A DNA stretch of 64,000 nucleotides from Desulfallas thermosapovorans DSM 6562 (GTDB lineage Bacteria; Bacillota; Desulfotomaculia; Desulfotomaculales; Desulfallaceae), in assembly GCF_008124625.1 (NCBI RefSeq), contig NZ_VNHM01000002.1:124001-188000 (forward strand), read 5' to 3'. The notes under the pieces were generated by a model, which had not been told where the DNA came from, ran no database searches, and was given only the letters and a program-made list of their open reading frames with translations. The position numbers and the translations under genes were made by a program. Positions 17,273 to 25,606 of this stretch are shown here, one piece after another (position 1 is the first letter of the stretch; each line of letters opens with the position of its first letter).

Positions 17273-17301
17273 GAGTCCCCGGGGTAAGCCACCGGGGACT
17301 C
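17273..17301. terminator. bidirectional terminator hairpin
   Basis: Ten-base arms GAGTCCCCGG and CCGGGGACTC between the flavoprotein gene and the convergent acuA. No long U run on either side, but its place supports termination. Confidence 0.65.
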
Positions 17302-17304
17302 AAT

Positions 17305-17910
17305 CTACATAATAATGGAATTTTGGTATGTAAGGTCATCAAACATTTCTATATGGCTCCTGCTGACATTTTTACCAATGCGCACCATTAGCATGTTGGC
17401 GGAATGTTCCAGTATCTCAGGGTCGTCAGTGTGCCGCCGTTTGAAATTTACCGAGCCAAAGACGCGTTTTAGCATGTTCTGGTATTCCCATACTCCCAGG
17501 CCGGTGTTCTTTAAATCCCAGTGCCAGCAGAATTCTGTGGTAATCAACACATACTCTTCCATGACGGGGTTTTTGAAGGCCTCTTTTAAAATTGCCTTGG
17601 CCAATCCCATTTTCTGCCACTCCCGGCTTACCTCAATGGCACCCAATTCCAGAATGCGTGGATGTCTTGCCCAACGGCTGTACTGGTTGGGGTAATGAAA
17701 AAGTACATAGCCGATTATTTCCTGCCCAAAACGGGCTATATAGACCATTCCTTCAGGAAGATTAGCTATTAGACCCATGGCCTCTTTTTGTCTCTTGGGG
17801 TTTCTGAAGTTGTTCATTGCCTGGTTGATTTCCAGTGATTCCAGGTATTCTTTTGAAACCGGTCCCTCAATCACCACCGGTCCTCTATCGGTCATTATTT
17901 CCTTAGCCAT
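17305..17910 (-). CDS. acuA: GNAT acetyltransferase, AcuA-like
   Basis: Close to B. subtilis AcuA, which acetylates and inactivates acetyl-CoA synthetase. Family stretches are IEGPVS, LELGAIEVS, TTEFCWHWDLKN, VWEY, DDPEI and MLMVRIGKNVS, in the expected order over ~200 residues. No acuB/acuC or acsA is adjacent in this window. ATG 17910 is chosen over GTG 17916 because GGTGGTGG lies seven bases before it. A single gene, likely tuning acetate activation. Confidence 0.88.
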   Translation of the reverse strand: MAKEIMTDRGPVVIEGPVSKEYLESLEINQAMNNFRNPKRQKEAMGLIANLPEGMVYIARFGQEIIGYVLFHYPNQYSRWARHPRILELGAIEVSREWQKMGLAKAILKEAFKNPVMEEYVLITTEFCWHWDLKNTGLGVWEYQNMLKRVFGSVNFKRRHTDDPEILEHSANMLMVRIGKNVSRSHIEMFDDLTYQNSIIM

Positions 17911-18108
17911 AGCCACGCCACCACCATTTTTTCTCTTTATTTATGAAACATGCCCTGACCGACGGGTCATGGCCTCTTGCTGTAAATGATAACTAATGTA
18001 TATTATTTAATTATAACGTTTGTTGTCAAGTAACTGTGTAAAATATTCTGAATAAATTCGGAAACTCCTGCTATTTTTATAATTTTTTTATTTAAGGGGC
18101 TCGGGATA

Positions 18109-19455
18109 CTAAGTAATTTCGTATTTTTGTATACGGTATAGCAATGCCGAGCGGGTTATGCCCAGCAATTGGGCCGCTTTGGTTTGGTTGCCGCCGCTTT
18201 TTTCCAGTGCTTTGATAATCAATTCCTTTTCCACTTCTTCCAGGGATATGCCCTGTTCCGGGAGTTCCAACACCAATCCTGAACTGGGTTTGGTGGAAGC
18301 GTAAAGCTCCCGGGGTAGATGTTCCGGGTTGATAATTGAACCCTGACAGATGATGGCCGCCCTCTCGATTACATTTTGCAGTTCCCGGATGTTGCCGGGC
18401 CAGTGATAGTTGCATAAAAGCTCCATAGCCCTGGGAGAAATACTTTCCACCTGGTAGGTGGTGCCGAATTTTTTTAAAAAGTGTTTGGCCAGTAAGGGTA
18501 TATCTTCTTTGCGTTCTCTCAGAGGCGGCATGTGAATGTGAATGACATTTAGCCGGTAAAATAAATCTTCTCTGAAGTCCCCTTTGGTAATTGCATCGTT
18601 TAGCTGGCGGTTGGTGGCGGCGATAATCCGTACATCAACCGATAGTGTTTCGGTGCCGCCTACCCGCTCAAATGTTTTTTCCTGCAGCACCCTGAGCAGT
18701 TTGGCCTGCATATTCAATGACATTTCAGCGATTTCATCTAAAAATATAGTCCCCTTGTCCGCCAATTCAAAACGACCTAATTTGCGTGCCATTGCACCGG
18801 TAAAAGCACCCCGCTCGTGGCCGAACAGCTCGCTTTCCAGTAATTGCTCCGGCAGTGCCGCACAGTTTACCGCGATAAAGGGTGCGTTATGACGCTGGCT
18901 GTTGTTGTGAATGGTTACGGCGGCCACTTCCTTGCCGGTGCCGCTTTCACCCGTGATCAGTACGCTGGCATTGCTGTTGGCCACTTTTTCAATAAGGGCA
19001 ATGATTTCCTGCATTATTTTGCTCTGGCCTACCATGTTGTCATATTTACTGGTTAATTCGGAACGCAAAAAGGTTACCTCTGTTTCCAGCTGGCTTAATA
19101 ACAGGTTTTGCTTAATAACCAGTTTTAACTCATCCAAATCAAAAGGCTTGGTGATATAATCGGCGGCCCCCATTTTCATGGCTTCGATGGCTGTTTCAAT
19201 GGTGCCGTGGGCCGTGAGCATAATAACAGGCAGCTTGGGGTTAATGGCTTTGGCTTCCTTGAGCACTTCCATGCCATCCATGTCCGGCATGCGCAGGTCC
19301 AAAATCACCAGCGAGGGGGATTCCTCCCGGATCAGTTGAAGGCCTTGCTGACCCCGGTAAGCCACTGCGGTCTGATATCCCTCCTGGCGCATAGCCCTGT
19401 CCAATGCCCAGCACATATGCTCCTCGTCATCAATAATTAATATTTTGTGGGCCAT
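18109..19455 (-). CDS. sigma-54-dependent response regulator (NtrC/AtoC type)
   Basis: 448 residues. Receiver domain (1-120) with phospho-acceptor Asp in LVILDLRMPDMDG, Thr in MLTAHG and Lys in ITKPFD. AAA+ domain (140-370) with GESGTGKE, the sigma-54 loop GAFTGA, and FLDEIAEM. A Fis-type HTH closes it (GGNQTKAAQLLGITRSALLYRIQ). It ends the two-gene operon with the kinase, 25 bp apart. The probable target is the sigma-54 promoter at 21332 via the three dyads at 21156-21282, and possibly its own operon. Confidence 0.95.
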   Translation of the reverse strand: MAHKILIIDDEEHMCWALDRAMRQEGYQTAVAYRGQQGLQLIREESPSLVILDLRMPDMDGMEVLKEAKAINPKLPVIMLTAHGTIETAIEAMKMGAADYITKPFDLDELKLVIKQNLLLSQLETEVTFLRSELTSKYDNMVGQSKIMQEIIALIEKVANSNASVLITGESGTGKEVAAVTIHNNSQRHNAPFIAVNCAALPEQLLESELFGHERGAFTGAMARKLGRFELADKGTIFLDEIAEMSLNMQAKLLRVLQEKTFERVGGTETLSVDVRIIAATNRQLNDAITKGDFREDLFYRLNVIHIHMPPLRERKEDIPLLAKHFLKKFGTTYQVESISPRAMELLCNYHWPGNIRELQNVIERAAIICQGSIINPEHLPRELYASTKPSSGLVLELPEQGISLEEVEKELIIKALEKSGGNQTKAAQLLGITRSALLYRIQKYEIT

Positions 19456-19480
19456 CTTAATCCCCCCAATTCAACTGCGT

Positions 19481-21037
19481 TTATTTATAAAGATCGCATA
19501 TTTCCGGCAGGGGTAGCTGTACTGTGAAAGTAGTCCCTTCCTTAATATGACTGTCAACAGTGATATGACCGCCGTGCATGCGCACTATCTGGTGACTGAT
19601 GGACAATCCCAGGCCGGCGCCACTTTCCTTGGTGGTATAAAACGGGTCAAAAATCCTTCCCAAATCTGCTTGTTCAATGCCCGGACCGGTGTCGGTGAAT
19701 TCAGTATAGACCCATTTATCATCATGATATGTCTTGATGGTCAAAGTGCCGCCATCGGGCATGGCCTGAGTGGCATTTAATATTAAATTCACAAAAACCT
19801 GTTTTATTCTTTCCGCGTCCACCTCAGTGGCCGGGACGCTTTCATCCAGTTCCAGGTGGAGTTGGATGTTCTGCTGGCGTAGCATGGGGGAGGTAAAGGT
19901 GAGCACCCTTTCCAGCAGCGCGTTAATGTATGCATCCTGCAAAGTATTCTTGCCGGGTTTGCCGAAATCAAGCAGTTCCTGAATTACCCGGTTGGAGCGG
20001 GTTATTTGTTCGTTAATTATGGTTACATATTCTTTTGTTTCGTCGATGTGTGCGAAATCCTTCTCCATTAATTGAACGGTTGTCTTGATTACGCCAATGG
20101 GGTTGCGTAACTCGTGGGCTACACCGGTAACCAGCCTGCCCAGAGCCGCCAGTCGTTCCGAACGGCGCAGTTCCTCCTCCAACTTCTCCTTTTCAGCCAG
20201 GGACGCGGCCATCTTGTTCACTGCCCGGGCTATTTCTCCGGCTTCGCCGGGCAAATCAGGTATAAGATGACTGAGATCCCTTTCCATGATGCGCAGGCCG
20301 TTTTTAATTACAGTAACTCCACTGGATAAATTGTGTACGATAATCAGTGCCCCGATGGGGCTAAGCATCAGTGCCAGCAGCGTAAAAGAACGGGTCAAAG
20401 TACGAAAATTGCGGCTCTGGGCGAAGATGGGATGCACCCCCTGGTCTGCCCAGGCCACCGCAACCAGCTGGCTGTCAATGTATACCGGTGAAAGGTACTC
20501 GAAAGTTTGGTCGTTTAAGCTGCTGGCCAGCCTGGCCAGTGGTTGACCGCCGGCGGCCACGTTGATTAAGCCGCTGTTGGCTTCATCCAGAATCCTTCGC
20601 TCCCTCTGCCTTTGTTCTTCCGGGCTCAAGTCACGGTATTGATGTAAAAAACCATGAACAAATATCTGGCCGGTCTCGGGGATATACAAACCGAAACGAA
20701 CCCCGGGGTTACTGGGTACCAGCGGTTTGGCCGCCTGGTCAAAGGCTGCTCTCAGCTTTTCAACTCTTTGGGTGGTATCTAGGGTATTTATGTTTGTGTT
20801 GCCACTGGTAAGAGCAATATTTTTTTTGATATCCGGTATGATCACCGAGTCAATAATGGTGCCCAGTTTTTCCTTGCGTTCTATAAACATTGCTTCATCG
20901 CTGCGACTGGCAAAAAATAAGTCATACAAAATCACCAGCACGGGAATTATCAGCAGTATGGTGATGATTACCAGAAATTGTATGCGCAGACTGCCACCAA
21001 AGAAGCCGACAAAGATATTATTATCAGTACTTTTCAT
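19481..21037 (-). CDS. sensor histidine kinase
   Basis: About 518 residues. A transmembrane helix near 20-45, an extracellular sensing domain (about 50-215, Cache-like in size), a second helix near 220-245, HAMP, then HisKA with the phospho-His in GVAHELRNPIG. ATPase boxes are VNLILNATQAMPDGG (N), DTGPGIEQ (G1) and GAGLGLSIS (G2). Partner of the response regulator downstream. ATG 21037 has GAAAGG eight bases before it; GTG 21046 is less likely. Signal unknown; the divergent permease hints at a sulfonate, sulfite or organic acid. Confidence 0.93.
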   Translation of the reverse strand: MKSTDNNIFVGFFGGSLRIQFLVIITILLIIPVLVILYDLFFASRSDEAMFIERKEKLGTIIDSVIIPDIKKNIALTSGNTNINTLDTTQRVEKLRAAFDQAAKPLVPSNPGVRFGLYIPETGQIFVHGFLHQYRDLSPEEQRQRERRILDEANSGLINVAAGGQPLARLASSLNDQTFEYLSPVYIDSQLVAVAWADQGVHPIFAQSRNFRTLTRSFTLLALMLSPIGALIIVHNLSSGVTVIKNGLRIMERDLSHLIPDLPGEAGEIARAVNKMAASLAEKEKLEEELRRSERLAALGRLVTGVAHELRNPIGVIKTTVQLMEKDFAHIDETKEYVTIINEQITRSNRVIQELLDFGKPGKNTLQDAYINALLERVLTFTSPMLRQQNIQLHLELDESVPATEVDAERIKQVFVNLILNATQAMPDGGTLTIKTYHDDKWVYTEFTDTGPGIEQADLGRIFDPFYTTKESGAGLGLSISHQIVRMHGGHITVDSHIKEGTTFTVQLPLPEICDLYK

Positions 21038-21155
21038 AGGTTTCACCTTTCAAGATTAACGGGGTGAAGTAGCCGCCGAGCCTGTCTTTGTGCCTTTTTG
21101 AACAATTTTAATTAATTAAAAGATATATGCAAGATAGGATATGCGAGCAATCAAC

Positions 21156-21175
21156 ATTGTCTGATAACGCACAAT
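21156..21175. promoter_or_regulatory. activator-site dyad, copy 1
   Basis: ATTGTCTGATAACGCACAAT has perfect 5-base arms ATTGT/ACAAT. It shares ATTGTCTG-TA with copy 2, whose centre is 22 bp (two helical turns) away. About 190 bp upstream of the predicted start, a usual enhancer distance for NtrC-type activators. Confidence 0.6.
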
Positions 21176-21177
21176 CT

Positions 21178-21197
21178 ATTGTCTGTTATTATACACC
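21178..21197. promoter_or_regulatory. activator-site dyad, copy 2
   Basis: ATTGTCTGTTATTATACACC, the second copy of the motif. The left half matches copy 1; the right half is weaker. Two helical turns from copy 1, so two activator dimers would lie on the same face. Confidence 0.55.
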
Positions 21198-21262
21198 AAG
21201 ATAGGCCTTGAAGGGAATAATTTTTTGGTTTTAGCCTGCGCAAGCATAAAATAATCTAACTA

Positions 21263-21282
21263 ACTGTCTGTTATCAAACAAT
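21263..21282. promoter_or_regulatory. activator-site dyad, copy 3
   Basis: ACTGTCTGTTATCAAACAAT, third copy, with TGTCTGTTAT exactly as in copy 2 and the ACAAT right arm of copy 1. About 85 bp upstream of the predicted transcription start. Confidence 0.55.
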
Positions 21283-21331
21283 TTATTATTAATGGGTGTG
21301 TAAAAACCCGCAATAAAAGCGATTCGAGTTC

Positions 21332-21347
21332 TGGCACGGTCTGTGCA
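21332..21347 (+). promoter_or_regulatory. sigma-54 promoter for the TauE/SafE gene
   Basis: TGGCACGGTCTGTGCA: the -24 element TGGCAC is perfect and the -12 element GTGCA keeps the essential GC at correct spacing. Expected start near 21358. Fits the upstream dyads and the NtrC-type gene nearby. Confidence 0.8.
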
Positions 21348-21548
21348 ACAGGGTTTAAGTAATTATAATATTTTTCACATGCTTTGGTGCAAGTTAAAAC
21401 ACACAAATTCATTATATCACATTCTTGAACTACAAAAAAGAATAGAAGGAAGGGGGGAAACATAAGAGGTTTTCGGGTTTGGTTATCATTATTTATAAGT
21501 ATTATTACGAATTAAAAAAAACAAGACTATAGTATCGGGGGAAAAGAT

Positions 21549-22487
21549 ATGTTGGATGGAATTTTAGCCAAGGCCGGTTTGCTTATGGAACTGGCAAACA
21601 ACTCCCAGGTTGCCCAGGCTGTGACCCAGGCTTCAGGAACGCCGGGGATGCCCTGGTGGGCGTGGCCCCTTATATTACTGGTTACATGCTTTATCATGGG
21701 TATAGTTGCTGTAATGGCGGGTGTGGGCGGCGGTGTGCTCTTTGTACCCATCGTGGGTAGTTTCTTTCCGTTCCACCTGGATTTTGTACGGGGTGCAGGA
21801 CTGATTGTGGCCCTGGCCGGGGCTCTGGCAGCCGGCCCGGGTTTGCTGAAAGCCAACCTGGCTAATTTGCGCCTTGCTTTGCCGGTGGCGCTAATTGCCT
21901 CTACCTTTAGTATTGTGGGAGCGTTTATCGGCCTGGCGTTACCGGCGGATATATTGCAAATTTGCTTGGGTATAACCATTAGTTTGATTGCCATACTATT
22001 CATTTTTTCCAAGAACAGCGAATTCCCCAATGTGGGTCAACCGGATACCCTGTCCCGTTCTCTAAATATAACCGGTACTTATTACGAGCCTTCGGCCGGT
22101 AGACCGGTTAAGTGGACGGTTTGGCGTACACCCCAGGGGTTTTTGCTCTTCGTAGCCATCGGTATGGTGGCCGGTATGTTCGGCCTGGGTGCCGGTTGGG
22201 CCAATGTACCGGTGTTGAACCTGCTCATGGGCGCACCGCTGAAAATCGCTGTGGGATCAAGTAAATTTCTGTTATCCATTACTGACACGTCGGCAGCCTG
22301 GGTGTATTTAAACCAGGGGGCGGTGCTGCCCATCATTGCGGTGCCGTCGGTGTTGGGTATTATGCTGGGTTCACTGGTGGGTGTCAAACTGCTGGCCGGA
22401 GCAAAGCCCAAAATAGTGCGCAATATGGTTATTGTCATGCTGCTGTTTGCCGGCATCAGGTCATTGCTTAAAGGATTAGGATACTAG
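21549..22487 (+). CDS. TauE/SafE family permease
   Basis: 312 residues with eight or so hydrophobic helices in two repeated halves. The glycine-rich MAGVGGGVLFVPIVG in the first half and MFGLGAGWANVPVLN in the second are the family signature. Members export or import sulfite, sulfoacetate and other organic anions. Controlled by a sigma-54 promoter, so inducible through the adjacent two-component system. Substrate not predictable. ATG after GGGGGAAAAGAT. Confidence 0.9.
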   Translation: MLDGILAKAGLLMELANNSQVAQAVTQASGTPGMPWWAWPLILLVTCFIMGIVAVMAGVGGGVLFVPIVGSFFPFHLDFVRGAGLIVALAGALAAGPGLLKANLANLRLALPVALIASTFSIVGAFIGLALPADILQICLGITISLIAILFIFSKNSEFPNVGQPDTLSRSLNITGTYYEPSAGRPVKWTVWRTPQGFLLFVAIGMVAGMFGLGAGWANVPVLNLLMGAPLKIAVGSSKFLLSITDTSAAWVYLNQGAVLPIIAVPSVLGIMLGSLVGVKLLAGAKPKIVRNMVIVMLLFAGIRSLLKGLGY

Positions 22488-22503
22488 ATGGGGGTAGAAG
22501 TAA

Positions 22504-22986
22504 ATGAGTAGTCAAGTGAGAGCTGAGAATGTGCGGCAGCAAACTGCGCCGGAAAGGCAAAAAGCAGTGGCAGCCCAAATAGAAGTGCCTCCCGAGCAGA
22601 TTAAGTACGCTAATTTGTTGCTGTACTGCTCCTGGGCCGGAATTGGCATTTTGATGGTAACATTTCTGCTTTACATGAGTGGTATAATGGGTTCGTACAT
22701 TCCTCCGGCTGAAATATCACAATACTGGGGTATGAGTGTGCATGATTACCTGGTGGCCACGGGAGCCCCGCATGGTTGGGGTTGGCTGGGCATGCTGGGC
22801 AACAGCGACTACCTGAATTTAATTGGCATTGCCCTGCTGGCCACCCTTACCGTGGTGGGTTATGTAGCCCTTTTATTACCGGCCTACCTGCGCAAAAAGG
22901 ATATTCCGTATGCAACCATTGTTATGCTTGAGATTACTGTATTAACTCTGGCTGCCTCCGGGATTCTTAAAGTTGGTGCGCATTAA
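22504..22986 (+). CDS. small membrane protein, DUF1634-like partner of TauE/SafE
   Basis: 160 residues: a polar N-terminus of ~38 residues, then three hydrophobic helices (about 40-62, 98-122, 135-157). Size, topology and placement directly after a TauE/SafE gene match DUF1634 proteins, which commonly pair with such permeases. It starts 16 bp after the permease stop, behind GGGGGTAGAAGTAA. Function unknown; likely a permease accessory subunit. Confidence 0.75.
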   Translation: MSSQVRAENVRQQTAPERQKAVAAQIEVPPEQIKYANLLLYCSWAGIGILMVTFLLYMSGIMGSYIPPAEISQYWGMSVHDYLVATGAPHGWGWLGMLGNSDYLNLIGIALLATLTVVGYVALLLPAYLRKKDIPYATIVMLEITVLTLAASGILKVGAH

Positions 22987-23030
22987 AATCAAATTCTTGT
23001 ATCAGGTTGTTGATTAATTAAATAAAACTT

Positions 23031-23075
23031 GCGGGTACGGGTCGGGTGATTAAAATGCGCCCGGTCCGTACCCGC
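23031..23075 (+). terminator. hairpin after the permease operon
   Basis: Ten-base arms GCGGGTACGG and CCGTACCCGC with a second CGGG/CCCG pairing inside the loop. No U run follows, so it may protect the 3' end rather than terminate. Confidence 0.5.
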
Positions 23076-23160
23076 CAGGTTCTATATTACAGTTGACCGT
23101 TATGTCTGAAAGGTTGCTAAACCCGGGGCCTGATAAAGTTATTTTTTGGAGGGTCATCTT

Positions 23161-23835
23161 ATGGATAGTAATTTTGTGGAACAGTTTACCAGGCACAAAA
23201 ATGAGTTTCTCAAAGAAATGACCAGGGGCAATGTGGAGATCAATTTTAAAAGCGATAGCCCTGCGGACAGTAAAAAGATGATACTGGAATTGTTTGAACA
23301 GTGGCTGTTGAGAAAGAATGAGCAGGAGCAATTACAACTGTCTCAAACTACCCGGGATGATACCCAGTCCTTTGATGTATTTCTGGATGATGTTTTATCC
23401 CGGGCTAAAAAAATATTGAGTGAGCGGGGCATTAAAATTGCCTATACCTCGCTGAGCAATAAATTTGGCATTACTGAATCCTGGAAATGTATCAGGGTAT
23501 TTGGCAGTAGTAACATATATTACAGGATAGGAAAAACCCGTCCCCGCAAAGGCCCCAATAAAGGCCGGGAGTACCTGGTGATAGACCTGGTTATGGACGG
23601 CAATAAGAAACAAGTATTTGTACCGCTGCTGCAAAAAAAGGATGTTATAGAGCACCGGCTGGGGACTTCTCTGGAGAGGGAACTGCCCAAGGTTGAGGCT
23701 ACCGGTAAATACCGGTTGAAACTGTTGTTGCCCTATGAGGTGGTAAGGGAAAGAAATAAACGCCTGGCGGCCAAAAAACTTGCGGATTTTGTCGAGGCAA
23801 CCAAGCCATATCTCAATGAGCTGGGTGTGGTGTGA
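23161..23835 (+). CDS. conserved-looking protein of unknown function
   Basis: About 224 residues, charged and mixed alpha/beta, with a basic centre (GKTRPRKGPNKGREYLVIDL). No signal peptide or membrane segment. ATG 23161 is chosen because TGGAGG lies eight bases before it; TTG 23146 overlaps that site. The order basic beta core then helical C-terminus (RERNKRLAAKKLADFVE) suggests nucleic acid or nucleotide contact, but this is a guess. Precedes the CBS gene by 135 bp. Confidence 0.7.
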   Translation: MDSNFVEQFTRHKNEFLKEMTRGNVEINFKSDSPADSKKMILELFEQWLLRKNEQEQLQLSQTTRDDTQSFDVFLDDVLSRAKKILSERGIKIAYTSLSNKFGITESWKCIRVFGSSNIYYRIGKTRPRKGPNKGREYLVIDLVMDGNKKQVFVPLLQKKDVIEHRLGTSLERELPKVEATGKYRLKLLLPYEVVRERNKRLAAKKLADFVEATKPYLNELGVV

Positions 23836-23970
23836 AAAGGGCGCGGGGATGTGCTGTTGCGATAGACAGGGTTATATCGTAGCAGCACATCGATGGTACT
23901 TTTCGAATACCGGGCGCTTTGTTGGCTGCCGGGATGAGAATCCCTTTGGGGCAGGCAGGAGGTAAATAAA

Positions 23971-24513
23971 GTGTCTGAACAGTCTGAAAAAAGAGTTATT
24001 GATATTATGATCCCGGTGCGTAATTATAAAGTAGTATCGCACAACTGCACCGTTGCAGATGCCATTAAAGTATTGCACAGGGGTTTTTACCAACGCAATG
24101 CAGGAGGGCAGGGACACAGGTCGGTAATTGTCAGCGATGATTACGGCAACCCGCAGGGTATGGTTACTTTCCGGTCTGTGCTGCAAGCCCTTGAGCCCTT
24201 TTTTGCCAGGGCCGATCGTCTTTCCGTGCCCACCTTTTGGGAGGGATTGTTTACGGAAAGGTGTAAACACGAGGCCCAAAAAAGCATAAAAGATATTATG
24301 CATCCCATTAATGTTATCGCCCTGGACGCCAACGATACCTTAATTAAGGCAGTGCACGCGATGATTAAACATAAATTGGGCACGCTGCCGGTAAAGAAAA
24401 ACAACCGCCTGGTTGGTATGGTCAGGGTGAACGAATTGTTTGCCGAAGTATATGATCTGGTGGCCGGTGCCCGGAGCATGGAAGTTAGTAATGGCTACAA
24501 AATAGATATTTAA
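23971..24513 (+). CDS. CBS-domain pair protein
   Basis: 180 residues with two CBS motifs: IMIPVRNYKVVSHNCTVADA ... GMVTFRSVLQAL (about 12-75), and DIMHPINVIALDANDTLIKA ... NRLVGMVRVNELF (about 108-165). CBS pairs bind adenosine nucleotides and regulate partners. The long loop between them is unusual. GTG start after AGGAGG. Target unknown; the gene is followed by its own terminator. Confidence 0.88.
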   Translation: MSEQSEKRVIDIMIPVRNYKVVSHNCTVADAIKVLHRGFYQRNAGGQGHRSVIVSDDYGNPQGMVTFRSVLQALEPFFARADRLSVPTFWEGLFTERCKHEAQKSIKDIMHPINVIALDANDTLIKAVHAMIKHKLGTLPVKKNNRLVGMVRVNELFAEVYDLVAGARSMEVSNGYKIDI

Positions 24514-24547
24514 ACACCTGTACCAATAGTTAAATAAACGATATGAC

Positions 24548-24568
24548 AAAGCCCGCAAGGGCTTTTTG
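24548..24568 (+). terminator. Rho-independent terminator
   Basis: AAAGCCC-GCAA-GGGCTTTTTGTC, a short GC stem followed by T-rich sequence, 35 bp after the CBS gene. Confidence 0.8.
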
Positions 24569-24685
24569 TCGTGTTAAAAAAAACGGCATAATTAATAAAA
24601 TATTTCACAAATGTAATTGATTTTTATCTAACTGCAAAATATAATAATATAAATATTACTTATGTACGAGGGGAGAGGGTGGGCA

Positions 24686-24931
24686 GTGGCTGTGGTTATT
24701 AATATGGGTGACTTGCGGGCCGGTGTGCCGGCTAATGAGGAGAATGAACGGAAAAATTTGGCCGAGCGCTGGCTGGAAGAACCTTTCCTGCGGGCGGAAC
24801 TTGCCAGGGTGGAAATGTGCCGTGCCGACCACCCGAGTCAGGTAAGTGAAGGAGTTATTAATTATTTATTTGCCGGCGCCATGTGCTTATTGGGATGTAG
24901 CGCGTTCTGGTTTGTGAAATATGTTATGTAA
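24686..24931 (+). CDS. small protein with C-terminal membrane anchor
   Basis: About 81 residues. A charged, helical N-terminal part (NEENERKNLAERWLEEPFLR) and one C-terminal transmembrane helix (YLFAGAMCLLGCSAFWFV). GTG 24686 sits after GAGGGTGGGCA; ATG 24662 would add eight residues containing that site. No family recognised. Terminated by the hairpin at 24959. Confidence 0.6.
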   Translation: MAVVINMGDLRAGVPANEENERKNLAERWLEEPFLRAELARVEMCRADHPSQVSEGVINYLFAGAMCLLGCSAFWFVKYVM

Positions 24932-24958
24932 TTAAGTGTGAACTATGGTGCAAGCATA

Positions 24959-24998
24959 AACGTTTAGCAGGCGATCCCCGGCTGAACGTTTTTGTTTT
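24959..24998 (+). terminator. Rho-independent terminator
   Basis: AACGTTTAGC pairs with GCTGAACGTT (one wobble), then TTTGTTTTTG. Confidence 0.8.
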
Positions 24999-25063
24999 TG
25001 GCTCCCCTGCCGGCATGTGGTATGATATAAAAAATGCCAATTGGCAGTGGGAGGCGTTATCAA

Positions 25064-25588
25064 TTGTCCGGTATCATGCATACGGTTGCCGAGCTTATGG
25101 CGGTGTCCGCCAGAACTGCACCCAAATGCTTGGGGCAGGATTATTTGGACATTCAAGTGTTGTCGGGTGACGACCTTCAAAGACTGGCCGATGAAATGGA
25201 TAAATTCGGCCGGGAAACCGGTAAAGTTAATTTTGACCGTGACGCGGAAAACATCCGGCATTCGGAAGCCGTATTATTCGTGTCGTTACGCGAAAATGTC
25301 CCCCTGGGTCTTGATTGTGGTGCCTGTGGACATGAGCAATGTGCTCAATTGGAGAGCCGCCAGGGGCCGGATTTTTTAGGACCGCTATGCGCCTGGCGGG
25401 TGATGGACTTGGGGATTGCCCTTGGTTCGGCGGCTAAAACTGCGGGTATCCTGAATGTCGATAACCGGGTTATGTACCGGCCGGCTGTGGTGGCTAAAAA
25501 AATGGGTTTGGTCAAGGGGGCCATTGTTTGTGCCATCCCCATCTCGGCCACCAGCAAAAATATATATTTTGACCGGCCGGTAAAATAG
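25064..25588 (+). CDS. DUF2148 ferredoxin-domain protein
   Basis: About 174 residues. The central DCGACGHEQC plus a following Cys (GPLCAWRV) suggest one Fe-S cluster, the DUF2148 signature. The end, VVAKKMGLVKGAIVCAIPIS, is also typical. Function unknown; such proteins are common in anaerobes. TTG 25064 lies nine bases after GGGAGG; ATG 25034 precedes that site and is unlikely. Its stop codon abuts the isopentenyl isomerase frame. Confidence 0.82.
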   Translation: MSGIMHTVAELMAVSARTAPKCLGQDYLDIQVLSGDDLQRLADEMDKFGRETGKVNFDRDAENIRHSEAVLFVSLRENVPLGLDCGACGHEQCAQLESRQGPDFLGPLCAWRVMDLGIALGSAAKTAGILNVDNRVMYRPAVVAKKMGLVKGAIVCAIPISATSKNIYFDRPVK

Positions 25589-25606
25589 CTGTGGGGGGCG
25601 CGGGCT

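Larger units (their letters stand above)
21047..21548. other. divergent regulatory region, 502 bp
   Basis: Separates the kinase/regulator operon from the permease genes. It holds three related 20-bp dyads, a sigma-54 promoter and a ~190-bp leader to the permease start. The leader has AGAAGGAAGGGGGGAAAC near 21446 but no convincing short coding frame. Confidence 0.7.
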
